NCBI GenBank assembly: GCA_946803715.1
Contig: CAMPET010000005.1
Span: forward strand, 575,357 to 639,356
DNA from: Beroe ovata
Taxonomy: Eukaryota > Ctenophora > Nuda > Beroida > Beroidae
Reading direction: 5' to 3'
DNA: 64,000 nt
A program made the translations under genes and the position numbers. Of the stretch, positions 46,550-59,237 are shown piece after piece (the first letter of the stretch is position 1; every line of letters begins with the position of its first letter). The notes under the pieces are model-generated. The model saw only the letters and a program-made list of their open reading frames with translations. It ran no database searches and was not told the origin of the DNA.

Positions 46550-47395
46550 CACACACACACACACACAGACGCACATTACACACACAAAACTGTGTTGAAG
46601 GGTTGCTGGGAGTTGATGAGACGTGCAAATTCTAAACTCAGAGGTTATCAGGCTTCCATTTCATTTTATCCCTTATACAGGGCTATTAAAGCACATTTAT
46701 ACACGAGGTAGGTATATATGCTTTAACTTATTAACTAAAGAGGAGTCACAATCATATCAGCAGTCAACTTAAACAATTTTTCCCTAACTACGAGAACTTG
46801 CGTTGAATACTTACTCAGAGTCAAATTAGCAGTTATCGCAAGTTGTAATAGGAGAGGGCTGTGATATTGCAACAGATTGATGAATCACAACAATTCGTGT
46901 ACATATGCGCCAACATGATGGAGGAATTTCTATAGAAGCATTTACCGCACAGGTACATCGTACTTTTATCATGTGGCTGAGAGGATTTGTATTACCGTTT
47001 ATGCAAATTTACGATTATATGCTAAATCAATCATTATATGCTAAATCATTGACTTAATTATCAAACATTATTTATGTTATGCTTGAATTAATGATCTACT
47101 AAATCTGACTCAATAGTAGCCCTAATTTGTCCCTAACCTTATTGGAATGCTGAACAATCACATGATTAATGACTGTAAAGTGCAAACATAAATTCGGTGC
47201 TGAGAGAAATCACTGATGCCCCAAACAACGTCGAATAGATAGGTACAGTCTGCCAACCTCTACAATATCATACAGCTTCCCAAATTGTAAAGCCATGAAG
47301 TATGGTGGGTCAGGGGGGTCACACAGGATTTTATCTCTGAACAATATGACTTCACCCTTCTGATTCATACACGTGGATCACAGAGTTTACCTGAG

Positions 47396-47436
47396 GTGAC
47401 CCTCCTGATCCACATCAGGTGGATCAGGAAGGTCAC
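47396..47436. repeat. GATCC-centred hairpin
   Basis: GTGACCCTCCTGATCCAC pairs with GTGGATCAGGAAGGTCAC (one mismatch) around a five-base ATCAG loop. Similar GATCAG(A/G)AGGGTCA and TGACCCTCCTGATCCA blocks recur at 47,308-47,330 and 47,471-47,520. Confidence 0.7.
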
Positions 47437-47900
47437 TCAAATCCAACTTGACCCCCAGAAAAGCGCAACATGGATCAGAAGGGTCAGATTATATTTTTCC
47501 ATGTGACCCTCCTGATCCATCATGATAAAGAGAAGACTATGGTATCAATGTATCATGAGATAAAGAATATGAGTAATATCTTCATTGATGCCCACAACTC
47601 ACCCCTAAGTAGCCATGTTTTTCACTGTAAAGTTGTGGGGGAAGAGCCTTAGGTTCCCCTATCTTTTCCCTCATAGTTGCAAGAACTCCAACCTTAGAAA
47701 CATCGATTTCTTTAAGAACATGAGTGCTTGACTTACTACACATTATAGTATTGATGTGCTGGCATTTCTTCTTCACCTGTTGGAGGAAGTTGATAAATTA
47801 GGTGCAGTTAGATGAAATGTTTTTAAAAGACCATAATTTACTACACTTTTTAAGTTCAACATTTGGAGAGGGGTTATTTTCAAGAGTCGCATAGTTACTT

Positions 47901-48109
47901 AGAATTAGAAGAAAATTTCTGGTTTTCCTCTGGTTGCGAAGTAGTGTTGATAAGTTTAAAACTTACCAACACTACTTATTACAATCAAATTTGAGGTGAC
48001 TGATGATGATGTTGTACATTGAAAGTATTTTCTCTAATTAAAGACTAACCACTGTTTCAATTGTCTGAGTTCGCAACCAGAGGAAAACCAGAAATTTTCT
48101 TCTAATTCT
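47901..48109. repeat. Inverted-repeat element with 40-base arms
   Basis: The left arm 47,901-47,940 (AGAATTAGAAGAAAATTTCT onwards) is the exact reverse complement of 48,070-48,109; two further bases may pair. The 129-base interior also holds a shorter inverted repeat around AGTTTAAAACTT. The size and layout fit a small non-autonomous transposon. Confidence 0.85.
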
Positions 48110-49328
48110 AAAAAAACTTTTTAAGTTGTAATGTTTTTAAACAAAGGGGGAAAAGGATTTTTTCAGGATATTGTTTGTTGTGCTCACAAAAAGGAGCTTG
48201 TTGTTAGATTTATTAATTAATTAAGGTCCAAATTGACCCAATTATTACATGTACCACAATTGCAAAGAATTCCCAAGATTGAACAATCTATCACGTGATT
48301 CACAAATCACATTGATCACAGTTCGAAAAGGAACATTAAGCTCATGCCTACTGGTAATAAGTACACACAAACCTCTAAGCTACATGACATGCTAGTCATA
48401 TATAGTATTACTTCTTCCTTGTCTTCTGCCATGGCCTTCACTGGATAAACTGTGTAACTTTATTATAATGAGACCTCAAAAAAGTATGTTTTTATTAAAT
48501 CAATGAATTTAACATTATGCACATAGAAATGCACAACAGCCTCTTTTTGTAGGCCAATAAGTAACTGAAATGAAAGGCTACCAGGAGTATGGATCGAAAT
48601 CCGAGTCATATAAGATTAAAAAAAAGGGGGGGATGAGGGGAAGGGATGAAAGTGGAAAGTATATCATCCAAAATCTAGATGTAAACATACAGACAGAAAC
48701 CAACACTACTATTAGCTGTCTTATGCAGTTTCTCGAATCTTACTTCGTCAAGAGAATTCCCCGACTTTCTTGATTGAACACACTGATAAGCATACCATAA
48801 GGTAGCCAGTCTGTAACAGTCATGAATGTCCTCTAATGAAAAGTATGGCATGTCGAACAAGATATTAAAACTGTCCAGACACCTTGAGAAACATGAACAG
48901 TGGGCAGATAGCACCGGAATGTCTGCAATTAGAAAAGTGACTAATGAGCATGGCTATAATAAGTATTGAATTGAAGGGGAATTGAAATCTGAAACCTTAT
49001 ATAAAATTAAGCAGGAAATGCCAAAGCTCAAAATGGTTTCAAAATAATTTTGCCTGTTTAGTCTAGATCTACGATAGGCCCAGGTTTCGCGCGCCGCTAA
49101 CGCTAAGCGTCGCTGACGCTCGCCGCTTTGCGGCTCGCGCCAGACTTCAAAGAGACTGTAAGCATCGCTAGATATAATGGTTTAAATACCGATGCAATAC
49201 TGGATACTATATAAAAATTAAGAACATGGCGCCGCGCATCGAGAAGGAAGATTTTCATTCCGCGGGATGTTTATGTTTATGTCAGTTGCCTGGCGCGGCG
49301 ATGCTAAGCCCAGCTCAGCTTATACTTA

Positions 49329-49395
49329 CCGGATGTTATCTGTCCATTGTTTCTTGCGCGCCGCGCGCAAGAAACAGTGGACAGATAACATCCGG
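49329..49395. repeat. Hairpin repeat, family A, compact copy
   Basis: A 67-base near-perfect palindrome: CCGGATGTTATCTGTCCATT, then GTTTCTTGCGCG, with the reverse complement CGCGCAAGAAACAGTGGACA, then GATAACATCCGG. I count one mismatch in the arms. It is the cleanest copy of the family. Confidence 0.9.
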
Positions 49396-49849
49396 CAAAG
49401 CTAAAGCCCAGCTGAGTGCTGACGCACGTGCAACGAAATTTGCGACAGCCGGGCTACCATCGACAGCCAAGTTTTTTTGCACCCGTGAGACCAGAGGTTG
49501 CCATGGATTATGGAATTATTTAAATCTGATGATGCGATCAATACATAATGATTTGTAATATTCTATGTGATATTTTATGTGATATGATGAATCTCATCTG
49601 CATCAATTTTATACTTCAAGATAATCGATATGGTATCCACTACTACCCTTGCTCAATGACTCTTTGAAAAGGGCACTTTGAATCAGTTTTGATTTTGTTT
49701 ATTCACACCAGCATGCCTGTGATGAAATCTTATTGATAAGTTTCTCTATTGTCATCATGGTTCCCTTACACCTTAAACATCAATAGTCAATAGTCATTCT
49801 GATTCTTGACCGGATTTGAACATATCAATATGCATTCAGTGTGTTTCAG

Positions 49850-51558
49850 CGGGTGCAGTTCAAGGCAGTGATCCAGAAGGTATTCAGTGCCCTCAATTAG
49901 TCTTTGCTTATCCCTGTAGAGAGACTAGCATGAATCTTGGCACTGTTATCCTTACTACTAACAAGAATCATTTGGACACTTATGTCGAGGAAAGAGATGA
50001 ATTTGCTATCCCTGTTGAGAGAGGGATTATGACATGTCAGTTGAAGTATAATACTTTGAATAACATAGAAGATGTCAATTTTTCTGTTTCAAATGTTGAA
50101 GCAAATGTTGTCAATGCAAAGCTTCTTAACTGTTGGAACTACTCTACTAAACAGGATATTGTGCTCATTTCCTCTGATGGAATTGAAAAGATAGATGGCG
50201 TTGCTCACACCCCTTATCATTACAAGCCGTCAAACTTTCCTGTCTTAGCTTGTTATTGTTTAGATGGTTATGTTCTCACTGTTTCATGTAAGTCATATAC
50301 TATTTGCAATCTTGAGACTCTAATTCAGAAGACAAGACCAATCACTGAAATAAAGAAGTGTACAGCTACTATAGCTGGTTGGAAATGCAAATCAGCTTCT
50401 GAAGATGTCACATTTGACAATCTTCATATTTTGATATGCGATGGAAACACTGTTTACCACTACTATGGTGAGAGTTCTTCTGTAGTTGATACTGGAAGGG
50501 TTTTAGCTTTTTGCCAAACTGACTATGGTTTCCTTGGTGCTTTTGAGACTAATTGGAGACTAAGTCCCTTACATTTATTTGGAGATGGACCTATCAATAT
50601 AGAAAATCTCGAATTACCCACCCAAACCAGTAACATATCAAATGAAGCTCGACTTCAACTGTTCAATTGGGATATGTCTCCTATTGATGACAAATCTTTA
50701 CCAAGTCATAATGAACCCACATTGCTTATACATAAACAAAAAGTGGTTTGTGTTTCAGGATTTTACAAGCATGTTATCAGTATTTTTGTTTTGAACAATG
50801 GAACAATCAATCATTTGAAGGATATTTCAATTGGGTTGGAGTATAGAATTGCTGGACTGAATTTTCACCAATCTGATCTGCTAGTGTTGAAAAGGCGGTT
50901 TGATGCAGACAACATCTTACTTACATTTCCATCAAAATCTGGAAATATATCAGGGAATGCGTTTATTGATGTAATGAAGCTTGAAGATTTTATCAGTAGA
51001 ATGATAAATGGCCCTGATGAGGAGAAAGATTCAATTGATAAAACTGTGAAGAAAGACCCCAAGCATTCCATCTTGTTACCTAGGTATATAGACCATACAA
51101 CGATAACAGAAGAGGAGATAAAAAGAAGAGCTGCAGAAATCATAGATGAATTCAGTGAAAAGCCCCCGAGCATTGGTTCTTTTTCTGATTCTGATCTATC
51201 TGAGGGCACACTTGAAGTATTAGCTGATTGCAGACCTCGATATCCATTTGTTCCTATTCCGGTATCAGACTCTTCAGGCGATGAATTAAGTGAGCTAAAG
51301 CTACCAGGCGATGAGGATATTCCATTCAAACATAATCTTATAACTGTTATCCCTCAAGAAGTACCAAAAGAGAGTGAAACGACTTCTGAGCTTGTAAACA
51401 GTATTCTATCAGATATTGGTAGGTCAAGACGTCCAGATGAAGAATCACAATTATCTCAAATCAATGAAAAGTTAGACAGAGTTGTGACCTTGCTGGAGAG
51501 ACAAAACTCATTGTTGGAAATGCTAGCTAGACAATCTTTGATCGATAAACAGCGTTAA
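49850..51558 (+). CDS. Unrecognised protein, propeller-like with coiled-coil end
   Basis: One long open exon of about 570 codons, with an upstream exon probably missing. GTGTTTCAG at 49,841-49,849 looks like an acceptor, and the reading frame is plausible before the first internal ATG (49,930), with QCPQLVFAYPCRETS. The N-terminal two thirds is a mix of short beta-strand-like hydrophobic segments, compatible with a WD-type propeller but without clear WD or GH dipeptides. An acidic Ser/Asp region (PPSIGSFSDSDLSEG) leads to a final amphipathic helix, INEKLDRVVTLLERQNSLLE, likely a coiled coil. I do not recognise a family. Its 3' end faces the ITAM gene on the other strand. Confidence 0.75.
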
Positions 51559-51854
51559 AGCAATTTTTTTGCAAAACATAACAATAGTTAAATTATTCAC
51601 ACATTTGAAATCCTATTACTTTTTATATTTGATAAATAATGATGTTGAATTCAGGTTTCAAGACATTCTGTATCAAACCTATTGATGACAATTTGATATA
51701 CATAGAAAAGTCCCGAATAAAGTTGACCGAATGTGTCTTTTTCTCTGATATACCACACACTCAAACAAACAGTTACTCAGATCAAACTTTTAAGATCTTG
51801 AGAAGGGAAAATTCAGTAGGTAACGGGTGAAATAATGATATGATAACTTCCCCA

Positions 51855-52556
51855 TTATCCAGTAAGAGAAAGTGATGTTGCGTACTGTGGCATTGTTGGT
51901 TGAAGCACACATCCCACCGCCAACAATTGATCACTGTATTGGGGTTCCAGATCAGTTACCTGTGTCTTGTCCTTTCCTCGGAGACTCCTTGAGTTTCTCA
52001 GGATCTGTTGCCTTTGCGAGAGCTCTTTCGTTATCTCACTTGGAATCCTAGTCATTGCAGGTGGTTGCTTCGGTGCCTCCTCACCGAGATGATTGTAGCT
52101 GTCAGCCGTCCCAACATCATAATGGACTGCAGTATCATTGAATTGTAGTTCATTGTACCTAGGCATTCCGGTAGTGGAGTTTTCATGGGCCAGTTTCAAC
52201 GTTTCATAGAATGGAGCCTCTTGCCCTATTTCATCATAGTGCATATCCACCTCAGATCTACCTTTTCTTGTTGGTTGCTGCTGATGACCGTAAATGGGAG
52301 CTAAGTTATTATTTCCCTGGCCATCCGGTACAATGATATCGTCGTCATAGACCTTGTTGTAGACTACTGTTTTTGGATTGATCTTTTGTGTAAGTGTTCT
52401 TGCAACTTTTCGCTTCTTGGATTTTGCCTCTCGTGAACCTTTCTCTTCTCTCTTCTCTTCTCGAATTCCCAAGACGCAAGCGGTGATCAAACCAGCTACT
52501 AACAGCAGAAAGACAATCAAAATGATACAAATGCTTCCCGTTAAGTCGCCAGCCAT
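51855..52556 (-). CDS. Single-pass membrane adaptor with an ITAM
   Basis: Single-exon protein of 233 residues. Only eight residues (MAGDLTGS) precede one hydrophobic segment (9-31, IILIVFLLLVAGLITACVLG), followed at once by a basic/acidic charged stretch (REEKREEK...KSKKRK). This predicts a type III protein with a long cytoplasmic tail. The tail holds YDEIGQEAPFYETL (107-120), an exact YxxI-x6-YxxL ITAM, and further YxxL sites at 134 (YNEL) and 154 (YNHL), plus Tyr at 66, 70, 89, 146, 207 and 225. ITAMs, once phosphorylated by Src-family kinases, recruit tandem SH2 domains of Syk/ZAP-70-type kinases. There is no acidic residue in the membrane segment as in FcR-gamma or DAP12. The layout is closer to LAT-like adaptors. 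Family not recognised; motif function is inferred. Confidence 0.8.
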   Translation of the reverse strand: MAGDLTGSICIILIVFLLLVAGLITACVLGIREEKREEKGSREAKSKKRKVARTLTQKINPKTVVYNKVYDDDIIVPDGQGNNNLAPIYGHQQQPTRKGRSEVDMHYDEIGQEAPFYETLKLAHENSTTGMPRYNELQFNDTAVHYDVGTADSYNHLGEEAPKQPPAMTRIPSEITKELSQRQQILRNSRSLRGKDKTQVTDLEPQYSDQLLAVGCVLQPTMPQYATSLSLTG

Positions 52557-52786
52557 GATAGAATGAAAAGTTGTTAGCAGTAAGCAACAACTCTAAGTGT
52601 AAGACAGAAATAAAATAAAGATCACAACCGATTTTTGCATCACTGTTGGATCTTTACATTGAGTAGGTAGAACGACGATTCGATCGAGCTTTCAAAAATT
52701 TGACACCAAAATTTGACCGGGTGGGTGAAATGGATACACGGCGCCTATTCCTAATTTGATAACATAAGAACGTTCCGATATCTAGG

Positions 52787-54672
52787 ATGAAATGTCCATT
52801 ATGCTTCGAGTTCGTTCCCAATGAAGAACTCTTGCAAGATCACTATCTCACTAAGTGTAAGGGTCTGGCGGATGAAAGTGAAGATTACGTTTACCTGCCT
52901 CCCCCACCCAACTTGAAGAAGCTGCAGTATATTTCCTCTGCAGCGAATGATGAACAGGAGATTTTCTTCCTCTCCACATACCTCGATGTGAGCGATCTAC
53001 TCAATCAAATCATTAGATTTTCTTCACTTCAAATGGTCGTTGACGTTCCAAGTCGACATTTTCCAAATTATAATGCTCACGTAACAACGGTCTACCCCTC
53101 AGATTCCCCAAGTGACTCTGGGTAGGGTATCAGACGATCTCTTCCAGTCAGAAGAGATAACCATGCCGGATAGGACAGCTCCACTGGAGGGCCAGCTGGT
53201 GATAGGGGACGACGTGGTATCAGTCACTCCATTCACCCTCACTTCAGACTCTGTCGTTACCTTATACGTCACAAGTATGTCCTGAGAGGCTGTATTGAAT
53301 TTAGCAGTTTCTTCTCTTTCAATCAATCTGCGTATGATAAGGTTACATTGATAACCGTTAATTGAATCTCAAACTAGGGTACGTAAGGTTTAAATTTCAA
53401 TGTGGCGCTCAAACTGAACATTTGTTTGGAAATTCAAATTAATGGAACGCGTTAACCTCAGAGCAGGAGCTAGACACCTGGTCGACGATAAGCTCTCGTA
53501 GCTCCTGTGCCACCGCCTCACTCGCTGCCACCTCTCAAGTACGGCACAGTGTCTCAATGTCGAGTATCAACACTGCAGAATCAGACGGTATGTTCGCGCC
53601 GCGAAATTCAAAATAATACCTATCAGGATTTGTTTTCGTTGACGTGTTGTTTATGGCAGACATTTTGTTTCATGCAATTATCTGCCACCTTGATGAAGGT
53701 GGCGTTAGAAAGTAAGATCAATATGCTTGTTACAACTCAGTCAAATTGTCTCTGTCTCTCGATGTTCATATTCAAGTTACCATCCCAGTTTCAGAGAACA
53801 AAGTGGTTCGGAGACGCACTCATTCTGACCACGGTATGGCGTGCACTGAGAATGTAACTAACACGGTAAATGCGGGAAACGGTGAATCACCAAGACAACA
53901 CGACACAGACAGTAATACAGACAGTGTTGGAGTTAGGGATAATCATAAACTCGATAAGGAAGAGGAGGACTCAGGGGAGGGTCATGGCTCAGATTCCAGC
54001 TCACTACTCAGATCAGAAACTCGTGCTATCATGGCTGAGAGGTTAGCGCGATATGATGCAGTGAGATGGTACAGGTGTCTTTGTACGTCCAGCGTCCTAC
54101 GATTCAACTATAGAAACTCTTAATTTTGTCTTTTTGTGCGTCCAAGCAAATTATCATGTACCTAACTCTGTAGGTATAGGTATATTTGATTATGCCCGTG
54201 ACAAGATCCGATTTCAGAACGAGCAGTAAGGACAGCATGTCGGAAACAAAGATCACTCTGCGTCGGAAACGTCGACATCGTCGCAACATGGGGATCGATT
54301 CCACCGCCGATGCTGTAAGTATGACAGTAGCTGGATGAATTCCCTTGCACTGACCTATCTTCTGCAACACTTGTCTGTTGGATGTCTTCTTCCTGGTAAC
54401 GTGTAATTCAGGACACCGAGTCGATAACCAGTGATAGGATGATTGATGTTACGCTCATTAACGAAGAGGGTGCTCTAAAGAAAGTAAGCTGACCCCACTT
54501 ATTATTTCTTCGTTGTCTATTTCGAACTGAAATTCGGTATTGATTCCGTATTGTGCAATGGGGGTTCAATGCATGGTTCAACTTTCAAGTGAAAATGACA
54601 TTGATATCCATGTATTGTTGCTTGTAAATTCAGGTGGTCAGAGCTGTTGTCCTGAACATGGCAGCCAGGTAA
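52787..54672 (+). CDS. Unrecognised multi-exon protein with N-terminal zinc motif
   Basis: Begins MKCPLCFEFVPNEELLQDHY with a C-x2-C...H-x4-C pattern like a small ubiquitin-binding or C2HC finger. Exons supported by splice sites and phase are 52787-52987, 53103-53274, 53502-53587, a fourth ending at 54074 (start near 53,738), 54218-54314, 54412-54483 and 54634-54672 (stop TAA). The join between the third and fourth exons does not fit the phase I expect, so a donor there is wrong or a small exon is missed. Exon 3 is proline-rich, exon 4 ends in an acidic Ser/Asp stretch, and exon 5 holds a basic LRRKRRHRRN patch. A GTAATT follows the last codons, so the gene could also continue. Function unknown. 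Confidence 0.6.
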
Positions 54673-57600
54673 TTGCAGGCTATTTGTTCTGCTGCTTTGA
54701 ACTAGAGTAAGGCGCGCGCACTGGCTTTTCAGAATATGTTTCATATTATCCCATTATGTAGCAATCATGATTCATAGTTTAAAGACTTTTTCCGGCAATC
54801 ATGGCTTGGTACTTATTGCCGAGATCATTGTGATTGGTTCAACTTACGTCACGACCGCGTGACGTCACGGAGTGGTGAAATATCCAGCTACATTTTGTTC
54901 CATTTCCATGTCTCATCTGGGAAACACAATTAAAATAACCAGCTCTGTAACTAGTCGCCCGGATTATAATTACTCTGCATAATGAGCCGAGCGGTGATTT
55001 TCATGTGTGGGACACTGGGACGAGGGAACGTACACGGAGCGCTGGTTTTGGAAAGTGAGTTGAAATGGCGCAGAGAGAGTCATATATTCCGGGCTAGGTT
55101 TACTGTCCTCAATTAGGCAAATCAATCCCGAAATTGCTGGCACTTCACGTTGCATACCGCAGTGGTAAGCTGTTCTACCCCCCTCTCTCTGCCGCTCTCC
55201 CATTTCTCCCTCTGATGGGCTTGTTAACAGTGAATGAAATGTTTTGAAGTGTTTATATCGCAGTGAAACTGTTATAAATAGATAAATACCTTCCGTATAC
55301 GAGACTTAGGTGCCACCATGATATTGTCACTGTCACAAGATTGCCACTATTCTGGTCATCATCAACCATTTCTCCCCGCAGCCTGCTCGTTGCCCCCACT
55401 CTCGCTTGCGTTTCCGGGTTGAGAATTTGGCGGGCATTTCCAGGCCCTCTTGTACACAGCATATTTTATTACTTGCTATATACTGGATATTTCCCGAGCG
55501 CGGGTTGACATAGCAACCATCTAATGGAAATACATTAGGCTCCTTCGCGAACAATGAAACCCAGCTTCAATCTCATTTCTTTTAGTTTATACATATTTGA
55601 ACAGTGGTGTTTTGCTCACGTTTTGACTTGTTTATCAGCAACAATATAGAATGGTAAGTGTTAGTTGTTACATGCTCTTAGAATAAATATATTTGGTTTA
55701 GACTTGTAATTATGATGATTGATGGGTAGGTATTTCGTGGTTAAGTTTTATATTAGGTTGCTATCTATGTCATTAGCTCTATAAGTTGTATGTAATTTTA
55801 AACGATATGGTATTTAAACAGAGCCAATAACTTAAATAGGGGATTGAATAATTTAAATAGGGATTAAGTATCTTCGATTAGTTCGCGTTTCCTTGTATGT
55901 ATATGCTCGCATGAATTGTTTATTTTAAGATACAACTTATTTTTTATTATGAAGTTAGTCGACATGCAGACGTTAACTTATATACTGTAACTTTAAACTT
56001 CTACTGGACTGCTACATGATAGCAAGTTTGAGCACTTCCATTGCTGGAGTACAAAAACTATACTTTCCATGTAACGTTGCATATTCTGAAATTCAGAACG
56101 CTTTGGTTCCAATAATTTGGCATATCGCCAATGACAATCGTAATCGGGAAACGCTACAATGACGGGAATGACAGAATGTAGTGGGTGCATTAGCATACGC
56201 AAGACTAGGTATAAAAAGCGATGTAATTCATCGCTTTACCAACCAAACGCAAGTGAATGCTGGAACTCAACTGGAACAGTATTGGAACTTCGCATTAGTC
56301 TAGAAGATCACGGATCTCATTTTCTAGAGAAATATATCAATTAACTAATTAGCATAACAGTGAGCGATCGTGCGTGCGTGTGTGGTCTATACTACTGCTA
56401 ATTCTCGTACGAAATATAGAGCTCTGTGGGAAGGTATAAATACAGAACTCGTCCGTTCTTACACAAACCCACTCACCGCAGCGAGCTACTTATCTCGTGT
56501 GTTGCAACTTGGAATTCTACGACGGGGTGTTGTGAGAAGTTCATGGAACATTATGTTGAGCAGTAGTTTGTATTGTCTAACTCAATCCTAGCGCGGGTGG
56601 ATGATATATTGCAAGAGTCAACTATTTAAATTGCCACTTGTACCCCTCCTTTGACATTACTACATTGATTTTTCAGCAATAGGATCTTTGATATCAGCTC
56701 TTTGAGCATCTCCTTAGTAGTATTGGNACAGTGAGCGATCGTGCGTGCGTGTGTGGTCTAATTTACGTACGAATTATAGAGCTCTGTGGGAAGGTATAAA
56801 TACTGAACTCGTCCGTTCTTACACAAACCCACTCACCGCATCGACTGTTATTGTCCATGCTCCCTCGACACTGGTGAATGACAAACACAAGCTTATCTCG
56901 TGTGTTGCAACTTCTACGACGGGATGTTTTGTGAGAAGTTCATGGAACATTATGTTGAGTAGTAGTTTGTATTGTCTACCTCAATCCTAGTGCAGGTGGA
57001 TGGTATATTGCAAGAGTCAACTATTTAAATTGCCACTTGTACCCCTCCTTTGACATTACTACATTAATTTTTCAGCAATAGGATCTTTGATATCAGCTCT
57101 TTGAGCATCTCCTTAGTAGTATTGGCTTGTGGGTGTGTGTGTGTGTATGTGTGTGTNTATCCATGAACTATTGGTGTAAGGTATTTACTGTATATCCCAG
57201 TGGAGTATCCATATCCGAGAGGGTTAATGATTTGGGTGCTTGTACAGGTTGTGTATATACACATATATATGTCGAACACACACGTGATAAGGCATGATAA
57301 TTGAGCCGCGCACAGGAACCCAATTAGTGTCCCATAATCCTTAACAATATATATGCTATTTATTATTCAGGGCAAGTTGCTGTTCCCTTAATGATTCCCT
57401 CTCTCTCTCTCTCTTTGAATCGACCCCCTGTAATTACCTGAGTCAGGTTTAAATCGGCCAATCATAGGGCTTTGTTCCACACACGTGGTCAGCCGGAACC
57501 AATCAAATTGATTGAGAAGATCTGTTGTGCTCCCCTCCGATCTCAACCCATTTCCTCTACATTGCATGTTTAGTCTGGTTGTAGTTGTTGTTGCTATACA

Positions 57601-59237
57601 AGATGGTATTCGACCTATACGATGTAAGATAATTTTCTGCTTCCGAGCTACATTTTATCACCTCAATTGGGTTTCCCTTTCAGAATTATTGACAAATTGC
57701 TAGCTATTCTTTGAAGTTTGATCAATGAATGTTGAGAGAGGGGTAAAAAATGTCGGCTGTGGCAATGGTAAGAAATAAATTTTTGGGTCTGGTGAAGTGT
57801 ACCAAAGTAGCGATTATGGGCCAAAGTCAAGAGTCAAGACCTTAGGCCAAAATATTGAGCATATTGTAATTCAGACTTCACAGTTCGTAATCGACGATTT
57901 TAAAAACAACGAAGCCCTCATGCCTACCATATATTCGATAAGTATGGTTTTGAACCACTTGTTTGGTATGACGAGTTTAAAGAGTCTAGCATTTAGTTGT
58001 TGAGGACTCCTCCTACACCTTCATGACAGGGTCTTATCAAAGGAGAGGAGCATAGCCACACTGCAAGTGTCTTCCTTCAGACCTATTGTTTTTTAAAGCA
58101 ACACTGCTCGACCATCCCATTGATACGCAGGCAACTTGAACACCTTCAATATCTCAATGTAACGTCTGTGTTGCAAGATGCTGGTTTATAGCGTGTCAGT
58201 ATTGCCATATTCAGAAGACATATGTATTGCTCATCTCATATCATGAACGACTGCTGTATACGTCAATAAGGGCAAAAAGGGGCATAAATTTATGTTATTA
58301 AAAGGATCGAGGTTAGAGTGAGGTGTATGTTGATGATCTATGGTTCTATTTTGGGTGGTTGTGGGTACAGTTATAGCAGATTACTGGAATTAGGGGATTT
58401 TTAGAAACCGTGTTCCTCGTGAATTCTGAACATTTTTGCTGCTGATCTTTGCTGCCTCTCCTCTTTGAACAGAGCGGAATGTCTCAGGATATTTCCAAGA
58501 CAAGTCGTAGACGAACACTCCAGAACAGCACTATGAATTCAATAAATTGTGCGCCATTTTGGGGAGCGCGCGCGCACGCCGAACGGAATAATATAGTAGA
58601 GAGCAAACTGGTCAAGCGCTGTCTTGTACATGTGACCGACAATTTTAACATGTTAATCGATAATTAATGAGTTAATGAATTGGCTGTTGTAACATTCAGT
58701 AACCGCGGGATAATTTAAATCGGACGCTCTAATCTAGACCTTGGCACTGTTACGCTACATAGCTTATCATGACTAACTATTTTATGGGTTCCTTTTTTCC
58801 TTGATTCTCCTGATATGAAAGAGAAAAGTTGGACGAATAATCTTTAAAAATCACTTACAATATGCGTGGGCGGACTTAAGATATTTAAAAACTCTGAAAT
58901 GTCGGTGAATTGTTAGCAACATATTTTGCAAGTTTAAACTGGATATAATCTTCTTAAACTGGGTCAGTGCCAACAGAAACTTGCTTGTTGCTTTGCGATC
59001 CAACTTTTCAATCAAAATCTCTACTTGAGAATGATGACATCAACATGTCCCCCTGTACTCTCCATCATGTAATACCGATACATGGATACATACAATGTAC
59101 CGAACAGAATGATTTAGTAATTATAGGCATCTAGATAATCAATCAAGGACCGATTACCGAACGATGCGACATTCTACAAGTAGATTCTACTCCACATCAC
59201 TACGTATCATAGGCGCTGCTACAGCTCCTTTGTTTAC
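54673..59237. other. Gene-poor region
   Basis: AT-rich with no ORF of protein character. It includes a large near-duplicate pair at 56,356-57,125 around the N at 56,727, a GT microsatellite with another N (57,157), a CTCTCT run (57,398-57,415) and a CGCGCGCGC patch (58,566-58,573). Confidence 0.55.
56356..57125. repeat. Near-duplicate blocks around an N
   Basis: ACAGTGAGCGATCGTGCGTG and about 370 following bases occur at 56,357 and again directly after the N at 56,727, down to CTCCTTAGTAGTATTGG. The second copy has an insertion of about 40 bases. Interpreted as two haplotype versions joined head to tail. Confidence 0.75.

Larger units (their letters stand above)
43515..49849. other. Gene-poor region with repeats and an N gap
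   Basis: No gene recognised in over 6 kb. It contains a GCGCGC patch (43,940-44,030), a near-duplicate pair around an N at 45,175, CA microsatellites, a 40-N gap (46,510-46,549), small GATCC hairpins (47,300-47,520), an inverted-repeat element (47,901-48,109) and a GC-rich region with a family A hairpin (49,080-49,400). ORFs here are short and without protein character. Confidence 0.55.

Noticed and set aside
43515-49849. Hidden gene in the 6 kb gene-poor region
   Set aside because: ORFs of up to about 85 codons show no domain, no consistent splice pattern and often cover microsatellites or the N gap.
49816-49930. Start of the orphan protein at 49,816
   Set aside because: That position is TTG rather than ATG and lies upstream of a probable splice acceptor at 49,849.
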